Part shown: positions 51,601-61,990 of the stretch, piece by piece | Layout: each line of letters begins with the position of its first letter | Numbering within the stretch: the stretch's first letter is position 1 | DNA from: Pithys albifrons albifrons | Taxonomy: Eukaryota > Chordata > Aves > Passeriformes > Thamnophilidae | Length of the DNA stretch: 64,000 bases | Reading direction: 5' to 3' | Assembly: GCF_047495875.1 (NCBI RefSeq) | Contig: NC_092480.1 | Coordinates: forward strand, 3,596,001-3,660,000 | Translations under genes and position numbers: made by a program | Notes under the pieces: generated by a model | Database searches by the model: none | The model's input: only the letters and a program-made list of their open reading frames with translations | What the model was told of the DNA's origin: nothing

Positions 51601-54560
51601 GTCAGAACTGTTAGTCAGAACCTGCTGCTTGGATGTTCCCACAAGTTGTCAGATGCCAAATTGCAATAGAACTCACTTAATTTAATATTCAAAGACAAAA
51701 AAAAAAAGGCTCAAAACCTTGTGGAGGTTCCAGTTCCAAAGATAACACAACTATTGCAAGAGGCTGTTAGAATGTGGAAGTAAGTGCAGATAAACATGAT
51801 TGGTTTTCATTTGAAAATCACAATATTACTCTAGAATTTTCACAAATAAATTGAAAACATGTGGTTTGGATTCTGAAAATAAGAGTTCTGGCCTAGCAGG
51901 GGTTGCTGTGTTGCAGGCAGGGCAGGTTTCTCATGCAGGAGCTGCCACTTTCAGCTGTTTGCACGGGAAGGAAAACAAATGTGATGTTGAACTGTAGGAA
52001 AAGGAGAATTTTCCTTGAATCCTTCCAAGTCTGTAAGTGCAGTGATTTCCCTGCCTGACCTGGCGGAGCTTCTGTATCCAGATGTGCTTCTGAGTGACTG
52101 GGTTAGTCTTCTGCATAAGCTGGATGTATTTCCTGTGTTTAAAATGACTGCTTTTAATTGATAAAATTGTATTCTCTCAGTGCTACTCCTCTGTATTCAT
52201 CTACCAGGAATGGCATTTTGCTATCCCTTAAACACACAGGAAAGGACTGCCAAAGAATCTGGGCTGGCATTAGCTCATGTTCTTCATTCAGGGAAGGGAT
52301 TTTTATTTTTTTAAATAGGATTTTTCTTTCCTCATTGCTCAAGTCATAAGTTCCCTTCTGACGACACTGGAAACCCAGAATATTTGAGTAGGAGAAAGGC
52401 AGGGAGGTTGTTGCTCAACCTGAGGCATTGACAAGTGTTTGTTGCTCAAATAAATCCGTCATCAGATGGATCATTAAACTACAGGAACAGTCATTAAACA
52501 AGTCTACCAACACTCAGCTCTCATGGAAAAGTGATTTGTCCAGAAATAGTGCTTGCTCATGGCTGGGATTTTGTCCTCTGTGGGTCAGGGGTTTGAGCTG
52601 TCTCTCACTCCAGGGCTTCTCCTTTCTCAGAGCATCAAGCGGGTGCCCAACATCCCTTCTCCAGGAGAAGAATGTGTGGAGAATGTTGGAATGCAAACAA
52701 GTTGCTCACTAATCCCTGAAGGAGTTGGAGTTAAAGGGATCTCCACTGTGTGTGTGCACCCAGCCCTGAGGGAGGCACGGCCTGAGGGAATTCTTTCAGC
52801 TCCACAGATGAAGGGGATGGGGAAGGATCCCTGTCTTGAAGTGAATTCCATCAGTGTGCAGTGAGGATGAGGGTGAGGAATTTGTGCTGGCATGGCCCTG
52901 GCAGCTAAAAGCAGATTTGTGACAAGGCCAGCTTTTCCTTGCATAAAAAAGTGATTTCCAAACACTCCCAGAGCAACACAGTATGAGACTCCTGTTGATT
53001 AATGAGGTAACATCCATGGGAACTCCGAGGGTTTGCAATGTCCTGTGCAATTCATGGCCAAAGGGCAACCTTTGACCCTTATTTGTGCTTATTTCTGCAA
53101 TTAAACGAGACTCTTGTGTAGCTGATAAAAGATGCCACAGGAGATCAAACTGAGCAAAACTTTGATAGTCTCCAAGGGGCCACTCAGCCCTTCCCCCAGG
53201 GGAGGGAGGTGGGTTGTGTAAAGGTGCACAGAATCTTGGTTAAAATTAGGACTGATATTGTGGGCTTTTGATTCCCAGATGCCATGGGAAGAGGATGAAG
53301 TTTTGGAATGGAGAGGCACCAGTAATGTCAAGCACAGGATGTGTAGTAGTGACATGATAGAAATCATCTGAAGGGCACGAGATCACGTTTCTCCAGGGGA
53401 GGGAGAAAAGGTATCAACCCTCAAAGCAGAGGAGATGCAAACTACTCATGCACATCTTGAAATATGGAATATTGACATTTTGTCTAATCTGTAGATTTTT
53501 GTTTCTTTGACTTGAAAAAACCCTCTGCATTTAAATGACTTTTGTTTAAGTGGGTGTTTGCAGGAGGTGTTCTGTGTGTGTGCACCTGGTGCAGATACCA
53601 AGGTGACAGGAGCTCCAGAAACCCAATTGAAGAGTTGCTCGAGCTCTTGACTTCCAGAATGAGCAGAGCAAACAGAACAGTACAGAAATTAAACACAGCA
53701 ATTGAGGATTTAATGTCCCACGTCATATTGGTGAAATGTTTCCTTCCCACTTATTCCTGCTGTTATAAATCTTCCTTCCCTGACATGTTTCATGGCAGTT
53801 TCTGATGTTCAGAGTTCTTGTGAAGTTTATTTTCAAACAAAACTGAGGCATTTCGTGCAAGAATAACTATTTTGATTTGGGTTGACAAATATTTTCTAAC
53901 CTGAAGCTAATATTTTTAAAGGTTCAGGCTGTTGAACAATGAAAACTAAAGCTTTGTCAGGCTGATTTAGAGATTTATTTTTTTTTCTGACAGCACACAG
54001 CTGAATTTTATCACTGCTTTGGAGGTTTTGAATTCTATGCCCCTTTTTTCACCTGAAAATACAGCTTCATGTTAGGAGCATTCAGGGAGATTTAGAGCAT
54101 CCTGATGGACAATCTGTCATGTTGTTTGTTTTTTCCTGATGTGGTTCCATGAGCAGGATTTTGCCGGGTCCTGTGGCTGCTCTTTCAAGTGCTTGACCCT
54201 TGGTAGAGCTTCCTCAGTGTATTAATGCCTGAGAAATGTAGTCTGTGTCTTTCTCCTGGTGTAAAATCTGTTCTGCATGTGCAATTGTCTTTATGTGGTG
54301 TCTTTGTCGGTTCCTGGACTTCAGACCATCCATCACCCACTGTCATTTTGGAAGCAGCATCACTGCCCTCCCAGAACTCTTTTATCGGCTTTCCCTGGTG
54401 TGAAATTCAGCTAAAACCCCAACCAGCTGCCCAGTTCTGGTGCCTCCTGCTGCTTCTGCTTTTTAAGCTGTTCCTCAGCCCCTCTCCTCCTTTGCCTTCT
54501 CTGTGAAAAGTCAATGGGGACAAAAAAAAAATCAGTTGTGAAAGAACGCCGAAATTCCAA
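48625..54560. other. Non-coding stretch upstream of the exon at 55 kb
   Basis: No exon, RNA gene or named repeat was recognised. Short A-runs and chance open frames only, including a 103-codon frame at 52553 with no support. Confidence 0.55.
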
Positions 54561-54566
54561 GTTCGC

Positions 54567-54592
54567 TCCCTCCCTCCCTCCCTCCCTCCACA
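54567..54592 (+). repeat. (TCCC)n microsatellite
   Basis: About six CTCC/TCCC units just upstream of the candidate promoter. Such polypyrimidine tracts are common near promoters, but no role can be shown. Confidence 0.9.
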
Positions 54593-54636
54593 GGGTGGGA
54601 TTTCTGAGCAGGAAGGTGGGACAAGGAACAGCCCTG

Positions 54637-54724
54637 GCCAATTGGCTTCTCCAGAAGGCTTTTACCCCTCCTTACCCTTTTCCCCTCTGTTGATTTGTAG
54701 CTGCAGCGTATTTGGTAATATAAA
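54637..54724 (+). promoter_or_regulatory. CCAAT/TATA promoter candidate for the exon at 55 kb
   Basis: A palindromic CCAAT box, GCCAATTGGC (54637-54646), lies about 75 bases upstream of TATAAA (54719-54724). That spacing suits RNA polymerase II initiation near 54750 and would give a leader of about 600 bases before the ATG at 55358. The leader is only moderately CpG-rich. Inferred from motif spacing. Confidence 0.45.
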
Positions 54725-55357
54725 CCCTGTCTCTTGGGATTAAGAGCACGGTTACACTTGCAACAGCTGCCTGCGAATGTCTGCCCCGCTACAGGAACAG
54801 AACAGGCTGCTCCTGCTACTCTTTCTCCTGATTTTACCCAGTATTGTTCCTCCCCTCCCTCTGTTTCTCTCTGACCTCCTCACAGCTCCAGCCGCTCCAC
54901 TCCACACTTGCCTCGTCTCTTGAGAAGACTCATCTGACTTTCCTAGAGCAGCCCCAGGAGGTTTCTCTTCCCTGAGCCAACATTAGGCAGAGGACAGAAG
55001 AGGGGGGAAGCTGAAATCGAGCCAAGCCCTTGCTGGCAAACCCTCGGTGCCCAGGCAGGGGAGGGACTTTGTTTTGTAGAGACGAGAAGGAGAAAAGAAA
55101 CTTGAGACTGGCTTCCCTTGTGGCATGTCCGTGTCCCGAACATCCCCTCCCCACCCCGCTGGTTGTTAAATGAGAGCACGTGAAGAACATGAGGTTTCCT
55201 GCTTGAGCAGGGAGGGCAGAGCTGGACTGGGTGAGGGAGGAGGAGGAGGAGGAAGGCGAGTTGTGGCTTTGTGGTGTGGTTTACACCGAGATCAGAGCGA
55301 GAGCGCCCGGGGGTGGGAGCAGAAGGAGGAAAAGGGCGTCTGATGCCAGCTGCCAAC

Positions 55358-55704
55358 ATGACAGAAACCCTGCAGCTCCCAGCACTGCAAGTCCCGGAGC
55401 AGCAGGTGCTGGAGGGGGGCTGTGCCTGGTCCAGCTCGTCCACCCCGACCCTGCGCAGGAAGCGCTTCAAGATGAGGAGGATGAAGAACGTGCAGGAGCA
55501 GAGCCTGGAGGCCATCAGGTACCAGGATTCTCCTTCCTCCAGCAAGGAATACCTGCAGCTCCCATCCATTGAAATCACCCCCTCCAGTGATGAGGACACT
55601 CCCTGGTCCAACTGCTCCACACCCAGCGCGTCCCCGCGGCGCAAGCGCTTCCTCCTTCGGAAGTGGCTGCGTGTGAGAGAGAAGAAGGAATACAGTGAGA
55701 GCAG
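55358..55704 (+). CDS. GRAMD1B: Amino-terminal coding exon, probably an alternative start of GRAMD1B (Aster-B)
   Basis: The exon encodes 115 residues plus two bases of a split codon and ends at an AG|GTATGT donor. I chose the ATG at 55358 (start MTETLQLPAL) because it has A at -3; an in-frame ATG at 55343 has a weak context. The peptide is low-complexity and basic, with two related modules: LQLPALQVPE...WSSSSTPTLRRKRF (5-37) and LQLPSIEITP...WSNCSTPSASPRRKRF (66-98). Each is followed by a basic run. I recall this as a long-isoform N-terminus of GRAMD1B, whose usual start carries a third STP-SP-RKR motif (STPACSPILRKRS). GRAMD1B is an ER protein that moves cholesterol from the plasma membrane through GRAM and ASTER domains; neither is in the window, so they would lie to the right. 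That the exon is coding is firm; the gene name is from memory. Confidence 0.5.
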
Positions 55705-55900
55705 GTATGTCTTTTGGCCACTTCCCCTCCCCTGCTCCCAACATGACCCTGCCCACATAGGTAGGTAGGGCCTGTGTTCCCCTAGACACCTTGATGTGCT
55801 TTTCCCTGGACTTTGTTGGCTGGAGTGGCTCATGGTGCTGGTTGGACTTGCTGATCCAAATGGCTTGATCCTTGTGTGAGAACAGCAGGTGTGTTGGAAC

Positions 55901-56248
55901 AGCAGTGCTGGGGTCTGTCCCTGTCCATGAGCAGTGCTGGGGTCTGTCCTTGTCCACGAGCAGTGCTGGGGTCTGTCCCTGTCCATGAGCAGTGCTGGGG
56001 TCTGTCCTTCTTCATGAGCAGTGCTGGGGTCTGTCCCTGTCCATGAGCAGTGCTGGGGTCTATCCTTGTCCATGAGCAGTGCTGGGGTCTGTCCTTGTCC
56101 ACGAGCAGTGCTGGGGTCTGTCCCTGTCCATGAGCAGTGCTGGGGTCTGTCCCTGTCCATGAGCAGTGCTGGGGTCTATCCTTGTCCATGAGCAGTGCTG
56201 GGGTCTGTTCCTGTCCATGAGCAGTGCTGGGGTCTGCCCTTGCTCATG
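55901..56248 (+). repeat. 29-bp minisatellite, 12 copies
   Basis: Units start every 29 bases from 55901 to 56220 and read close to AGCAGTGCTGGGGTCTGTCC then YTGTCCATG. Variants (TCCTTG/TCCCTG, CACG/CATG, TTCTTC) are mixed. The array begins 196 bases after the exon donor. As 29 is not a multiple of three, the minus-strand translation cycles through three frames with a 29-residue super-period. Confidence 0.97.
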
Positions 56249-59200
56249 GTCCTACAGGTAATACAGAGCCAGTGAAAAGAATTTGCCTCTGTCCTCAAGG
56301 AATGAGTGATAAGACTTCATTAAAGTGGCCTGAAGAGATCCTTGGGAAGGAAGGAGGAGGTCACCTCTCTGCTGGGATTACCTGTATGGGAGTGATGATG
56401 CCAAACCTTTGTTTATGTTGGTGATGTTCATTCCTACCAGGGAGACCTTTCCCCATCCCCATTAGTAGCTGATACTGGGAGGAAGTGAGGGCAGGACAGA
56501 GAAAACCAAGTAGGTGGGTCTGCACATCAAGGTGTCTGGGTTTTGTTCTTGGCAGCTTTCCAGACCTGAAAGTCACTCAGCCCTTTGGCCCAAAAGGGGT
56601 CAAATCTTTCACAAAGACTTGCAAGAACTTGTCAACACAGGGAAATTAATGCCCAGGGAGTTATTGTGTGGCCAGACCAAGAGAAAAGCCCTACCTTGTG
56701 TAACCCTCTGCAGGTGCAATCAGGGCATACAACATGCAGTGTAATTAACTCTGCCTTTAACAGGGACATGGAACAACCTCCCTTCCCTGAAGGCCTCAAA
56801 TGCACAAGACACTTCAAAGGCTTCTCCAAGATATTGGTGCTTTATAAATCCTTATACTGGCCCAGCTTGGGCCAAATTTTCTTTCGTTGTTTGCAACTCC
56901 TGTGCAGCTGATTGTGGGTTTATCCCTGATGGGCTGCACTTCCATAAAAAGAGAAAGTCCTTTTGCCATTTCTGCACCCGGCATTTGATTGACTGCTCTG
57001 TTGCTTGAGAGTTTACAAGACAGAGCTTTTAATATCCACTCTGATTTGTGATAACTCTCCTTGCATGAGGTCCCTCTAGCAAGGTCAAGCTGTCATTTTA
57101 TTAATTTTTAAAGAAGTTTCATCAATAAATGTGTGCCATAGAGGCTTTGATAAACCCTCTCAGTAGGTTAACATTGAAAAACACCTCTTGGTTGGGAACT
57201 ATTGCTGAGTTTCATGTAGCTCTGCTGATGCAAGTAGTGCTTCAGTGACACCATAAAAATGGGAAAGATAATGCATAAGGCACGTGCTGGAGTGTCAGAA
57301 TCTGGAAGTTCAGGTCTGAGGTTCAACAGAGGATGAATTTTCAGCTGGAGGGTTTAATTTGGATTTATTGATGGTGAATGTGTTTGACACAGAGGCCAAG
57401 ACGTGTTTCTTTGGGAGCAAACACATAAGAAAGCTTAGTTTGTTGTGGTGCACATTTCCATGGCCATGCTGGCAGCTTTCTGCTTATTCATCTCCAAGAC
57501 ATTCCTGCCTGGATATGTTTTTGAAGAAGTGACTGGAAAAAGGTGAAGGGTTTGATGGATTATGTGGCATTAGCATACCAAAACTGCAGTTGTTGCATTT
57601 CTTCATGTGCAAGAGGCTCCAAATCAATACCTTTTGCAATGGAAACTGTGGGGTTTCCCAATGGAGTTTTCCCCTTTTTAGTCTAGAGGGAAAACCCCCA
57701 TTTGCTGGTTTCTGTGCTGAGCCTCTGGGCTTGCAGAGTGCAGAGATCACCACTGGGCTCTCACAACTCAGGGAGCAGAATTTGGGGGGAGCTGGACACT
57801 GAAAAAGTGATAAACCCTAAAGGGTTTTGTGGCATTAATCTGAGACTAACAGCTAGAACTGTGGGGTAAACCTTAGTTTTGCCTGTGAAACCCTTCTCTA
57901 AAATAGCAGGGCAGGATGGTGGTTTCCTGCAAAGCAGATGCTGCCTGTTTGCCTTGCCCTGCTTAACACTTGGTCATCAGGAGAGCTGCCTCTTGCTGCC
58001 ATTCCTGTTTGTAATAGATGCAATAAATACAGTTTATTGTGCTATTCATTTGTTTAAAGCACCAGGGACGACTCTCCTGAAGGCTGAAGTGTTTTCTCCA
58101 GGGGTTTATTCACCAACTCCTGTCTTAGGATTGAGCTGTTGATGGTGCTTGGCCTGCCCAGATGGTTGGTTGTAACACTGTGGAAACAAGGATTGCCAGT
58201 GTGCCCAGTGTGCCATCCTGTGCCAGGAGTGCAGGTGTCCTATTAGGATGTGCAGATCCCCAAATTTCACCTGGTGAAGGGTTGCAGCTCCCACCAGAGA
58301 AATCCAGACTGCTCCCAGTCGCTCCCTTGCTCTTGTTAAATTGCTGTGGAGCAGCTTGAATTTCATTTTTGGAGTCTGGGAAGCTCCACACCTGTTCTGT
58401 GGCCAGACACCTGCCTGTTGGTGTGGAAGGGCTTTCCCAGGAAATCTGGTGCCCCAGCTGAGTAACTCCAGCCCTGCTGTGCTCATGCCCCAGAGCAAGA
58501 GCAAGAGCTCTGTGACCATCAGCACACAGTGAGCACCCAAGTGAATAAATAAATGCTTTTAGGACTCCAAGTGCTGTCTGTCATCCTCCAGGTCAGAGGA
58601 AGGCTGCTTTTCCCCCCAGGGAACTCCACGTCCTGTATCACCAGTTAGTTTTTAACAGCCTGGATAATTGGGAGGTTTGTTTGCCTGCTGGTTTTCTAAA
58701 AGCTGTTGGGTGGCTGATGGAGCAGGAGAGAGACTTTCTTTCCTTCCATTAAACAGCAGAGATGGCATTTGAGAGCCTTTCTTGCCTCTGACAGGGTTTT
58801 GTTCAAGGTGGAAGAGCAGGAAGGTGCCGTTTCTTGGGGGTGGGATTCTCCCTGCAACTTTTCCTTGTACAAGGTTGGTGCTCTGGGGGCCTATAGAGAT
58901 GATGAATAGGCTGATTTTATAAGGGATACAAACAGCTTCTAACCTGTTCTCCTCACCCATCATTTGCCACCCAGGTAATGAAGTCATTTACCTGCATACA
59001 GCTCTATAAAGTATGAACCCAGGTGCACAAGTTTTTTATTAAGACATGATGATATTTCCCTCTTCAGAGGCTGGAGATGCAACCTGTCAGCATTTTGCTA
59101 TGCATGTAATGAGCATGCATTATTGATGTGGGGATAAGAGAGTTTATCTGTCTTAATTTATTATTTACTTCTTAAAGCCACCCTTGCTTGCAGTCTCTGC

Positions 59201-61724
59201 TGCCTCAATCCCTTCCCAGAGCTCCCCTGGGCTCTCCAAGATCACCCTGTTTGTCTTCTGTTGTCCTAAAAATACATTTGTCTGGTCAATCACAACATCC
59301 AGGCCAGTTAAGAGTGAAATGTAAAATGTTGATGCTCCAAAGAATGTAGAACTTGTGGATTTTATTGGGAAATACTTGTGCATACTTGACATTTCTAAAG
59401 TTGATGCACTCAGGTTGGTTTTCTGCTGGAAACTCTGACACTCACTGTGGGTTCACCCAAAAGCAAAGACTTGCCTAAGTCTAAAATGCCTCTAATGTGC
59501 TAAAAATGAAGTGTATTATTAGAAACATTCCATGTCCTCTTAGAAAAGTGTATGTGCTGAGGAAATGGAGGTTTCTTGAGCTGCCAGACGTGCATCTGTC
59601 GAGGTTTTCCAGGTGAAATCTGGATTGCTTATCTGGCAATACCAAATAAATGCCAGGAGATTCATAGCACTGTTTGCAACGTGCTCTGTGGCTGCTGCCC
59701 TTCCCACTCTGTGTGGAAAGAGGTAAAAATTCCAATTTTTTCCCTAAAAACCCTTCCACTTGTCAAGCCTCTTGGTCATTTTAATGATACCTCAGTTAAC
59801 AGTGACCTGCTGATTTGTTGGTACCTGAGCTAAAAATATTATTTACAAATAGGTGGTTTAAATATTTTGAATTGTCTTATAGAGGTAAATGAATCTTTAA
59901 TTTCAAGTAGTGCTTTTGAATTTCAAGTGGTTCATAATGCTTTTGCTTTCCTTAACAAAATTGACATCCACAGTGTTTCTGGGAATAAATGAATGCTTCA
60001 TTCAACTTTTATTTCCTTCCAAACTTGTAAAAAATACTGTATTTCTAGAGGAAAAAGCTCTCATGAAAGCCAGAGATTGATGTGATTTTCTCCCCGAAAT
60101 AGCTGCTAATTGTACAAACTAAAAACCCAAAAAGCTTCAAGATTACTGAGCCTCTCCCATTATGGAAACATGACCCAAGTGGATTTCTGTTTTCAGGGAA
60201 TATTAGTGGAAGTATTTGCTTGGACTGGGTGAAGAGGAAGCTGCTCAAGCTGCTGGTCATCAGAGAGCACTGGAGAGGCTCTGTGGGATAAAGTTTTGTT
60301 CACTTCTTGCCATAAAATTCTGAGAAGCTGCAAATTGGGTTGTAGCTCTCAGTTCCTGAGGCTTTCCTGAACTTCCCTGTTTGAGTTGTAGGTCAGAGGG
60401 GGGAAATGGGACTTCTCTGGTGTCAGCACTGCAGGAAGTGGGAGGGGGTTTGTGCTGGGATGGCTGGGGCAGTTTTGCTTTTTCAGCTTTTGCTGAAGTT
60501 CTTCTTAGAGTGAGTCCCTTTTGTGTGAGGAACTGATGTCTCCACAGGGGTTTCAGAGTGGAAGAGGCAAATGCATTTTCTCCCCACAGTTCTGCTTGTA
60601 CTTGGGGCTGGTTAATCGAGGGTTTGGGGAAGACACAGATCAGATGGGCAGAGCTGTGATCTCTGAGGGAAGCAGCCAGTCTGCTTTTGGTAGCTTTGGG
60701 AAGTACCTAAGCACAAACTTCCCTCTGTGTGGCATCTCTTCTAATCTGAAGGGTGAGAGCATGCCAATGATGGCTCAGTATCAACTCTTCTTTATTTTTG
60801 AACTTTCAAATGTAACTTTTACTTCCAGTGAAGTGAGTTTCCCCCCCTTGCTTCCTGCATGTCTCCTCCCAGAAGTGCTGCTGTGCACTTTGCTGGGACT
60901 GCAGATTTTTTTGCCATTTGGTTATGAGAATGTGTGCCAAGTGACTGTGAATTCCACCAGCTGTTATTTTTTTTGGCTGAATCTTATTGCCTTTGTGCAG
61001 TAGTTTGTTGTTTTCTTTTAAAATATTTGCCTTCCAGTATTTGTGTGGTTTAGGGTGACCAGTCACCCAAAAGTATCAAAACTGACTGATTTACAAACAG
61101 CCTGGAACTTAAATGCTATTGATCTTATCTAGTCAGCAAATATTTGCCATTGGACCGACTGAACTCCACGTCTTGCCCAGAGCTGGGCCCGTGGATGGTG
61201 TTTAACAATTAATCCTTGTGTTCATTTGCACAGTTGTTTTCCATTGGATTGGTTGGAAATTCACAATGTCTGTTGTTGAATAAGATGTTGGTGAAAGGGC
61301 TTGTCTCAACAGCTGGGAAGGTTGGTGCTGATGTTTTCCTCTGTGAAATGAGTGCAGTGAGAGCAGAAAACTTGCCCATCCTGCCCCTTGTAACCCTTTT
61401 CAGCAAGGACAGATGACTTGAACTACAGAGTCACACTCTGGCTCTCCAGCTCTACTGTAAAGGATGCAATTAGTGCTAATTAAGATGATCTATTATGATA
61501 GAAATAACTGTCCCTTACCTTTTTCTGATCATTACTAATGGAGTTAGACTAAAAACATTGCTTTACACCCTCCCCCCATCTATGAAACTGAGTTATTAGG
61601 GAGATGTGAAGGTTTGGAGTAGGAAGTGTCCTTTTGGTTCTCAGGAATCTCTTTGGTCTCTTGAAAACCTTAAACACTTTCCAGTGCCTGAAGGGGGCTC
61701 TCAAGAAGTCTGGAGAGGGACATT

Positions 61725-61990
61725 TCACAAGGTATGGAATGATAGGACAGGAGGGAATGACCTTAAGCTGAAGGAGGGCAGGGTTAGATGGGATATGGGG
61801 AAGGAATTCCTCCCTGTAAGGGTGGGCAGGCCCTGGCACATGTTGGGCAGAGAAGCTGTGGCTGTCCCATCCCTGGAAGTGTCCAAGGACAGGCTGGACA
61901 GGGCTGGGAGCAACCTGGGCTGGTGGGAGGTGTCCCTGCCCATGGCAGAGGGTCACACAGGATGAGCTTTAAGGTTCCTTCCACCCCAAA
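61725..61990 (+). mobile_element. CR1 LINE 3' end
   Basis: The stretch follows the CR1 tail in order: GGAATGACCTTAAGCTGAAG, AGGGCAGGGTTAGATGGGAT, a patch around GAAGCTGTGGCTGTCCCATC, GGAAGTGTCCAAGGACAGG, CAACCTGGGCTGGTGGGAGG and a final TTCCTTCCACCCCAAACCA. This is the usual 5'-truncated form. The 119-codon frame over it (61606-61965) is the decayed end of the element and untranslated tail, not a host gene. Confidence 0.9.

Noticed and set aside
54943..56160. 405-codon minus-strand open frame of DRDRPQHCSW-type repeats
   Set aside because: It is antisense to the coding exon, and its repeats are the 29-bp minisatellite read through three frames. The non-repeat part is the shadow of the exon.
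58486..58530. Possible small exon reading PQSKSKSSVTIS ahead of a GTGAGC
   Set aside because: The frame hits a stop at the candidate donor, and no fitting acceptor phase with the 55704 donor was found.
61606..61965. 119-codon plus-strand frame
   Set aside because: Matches the 3' tail of a CR1 LINE; not a host protein.
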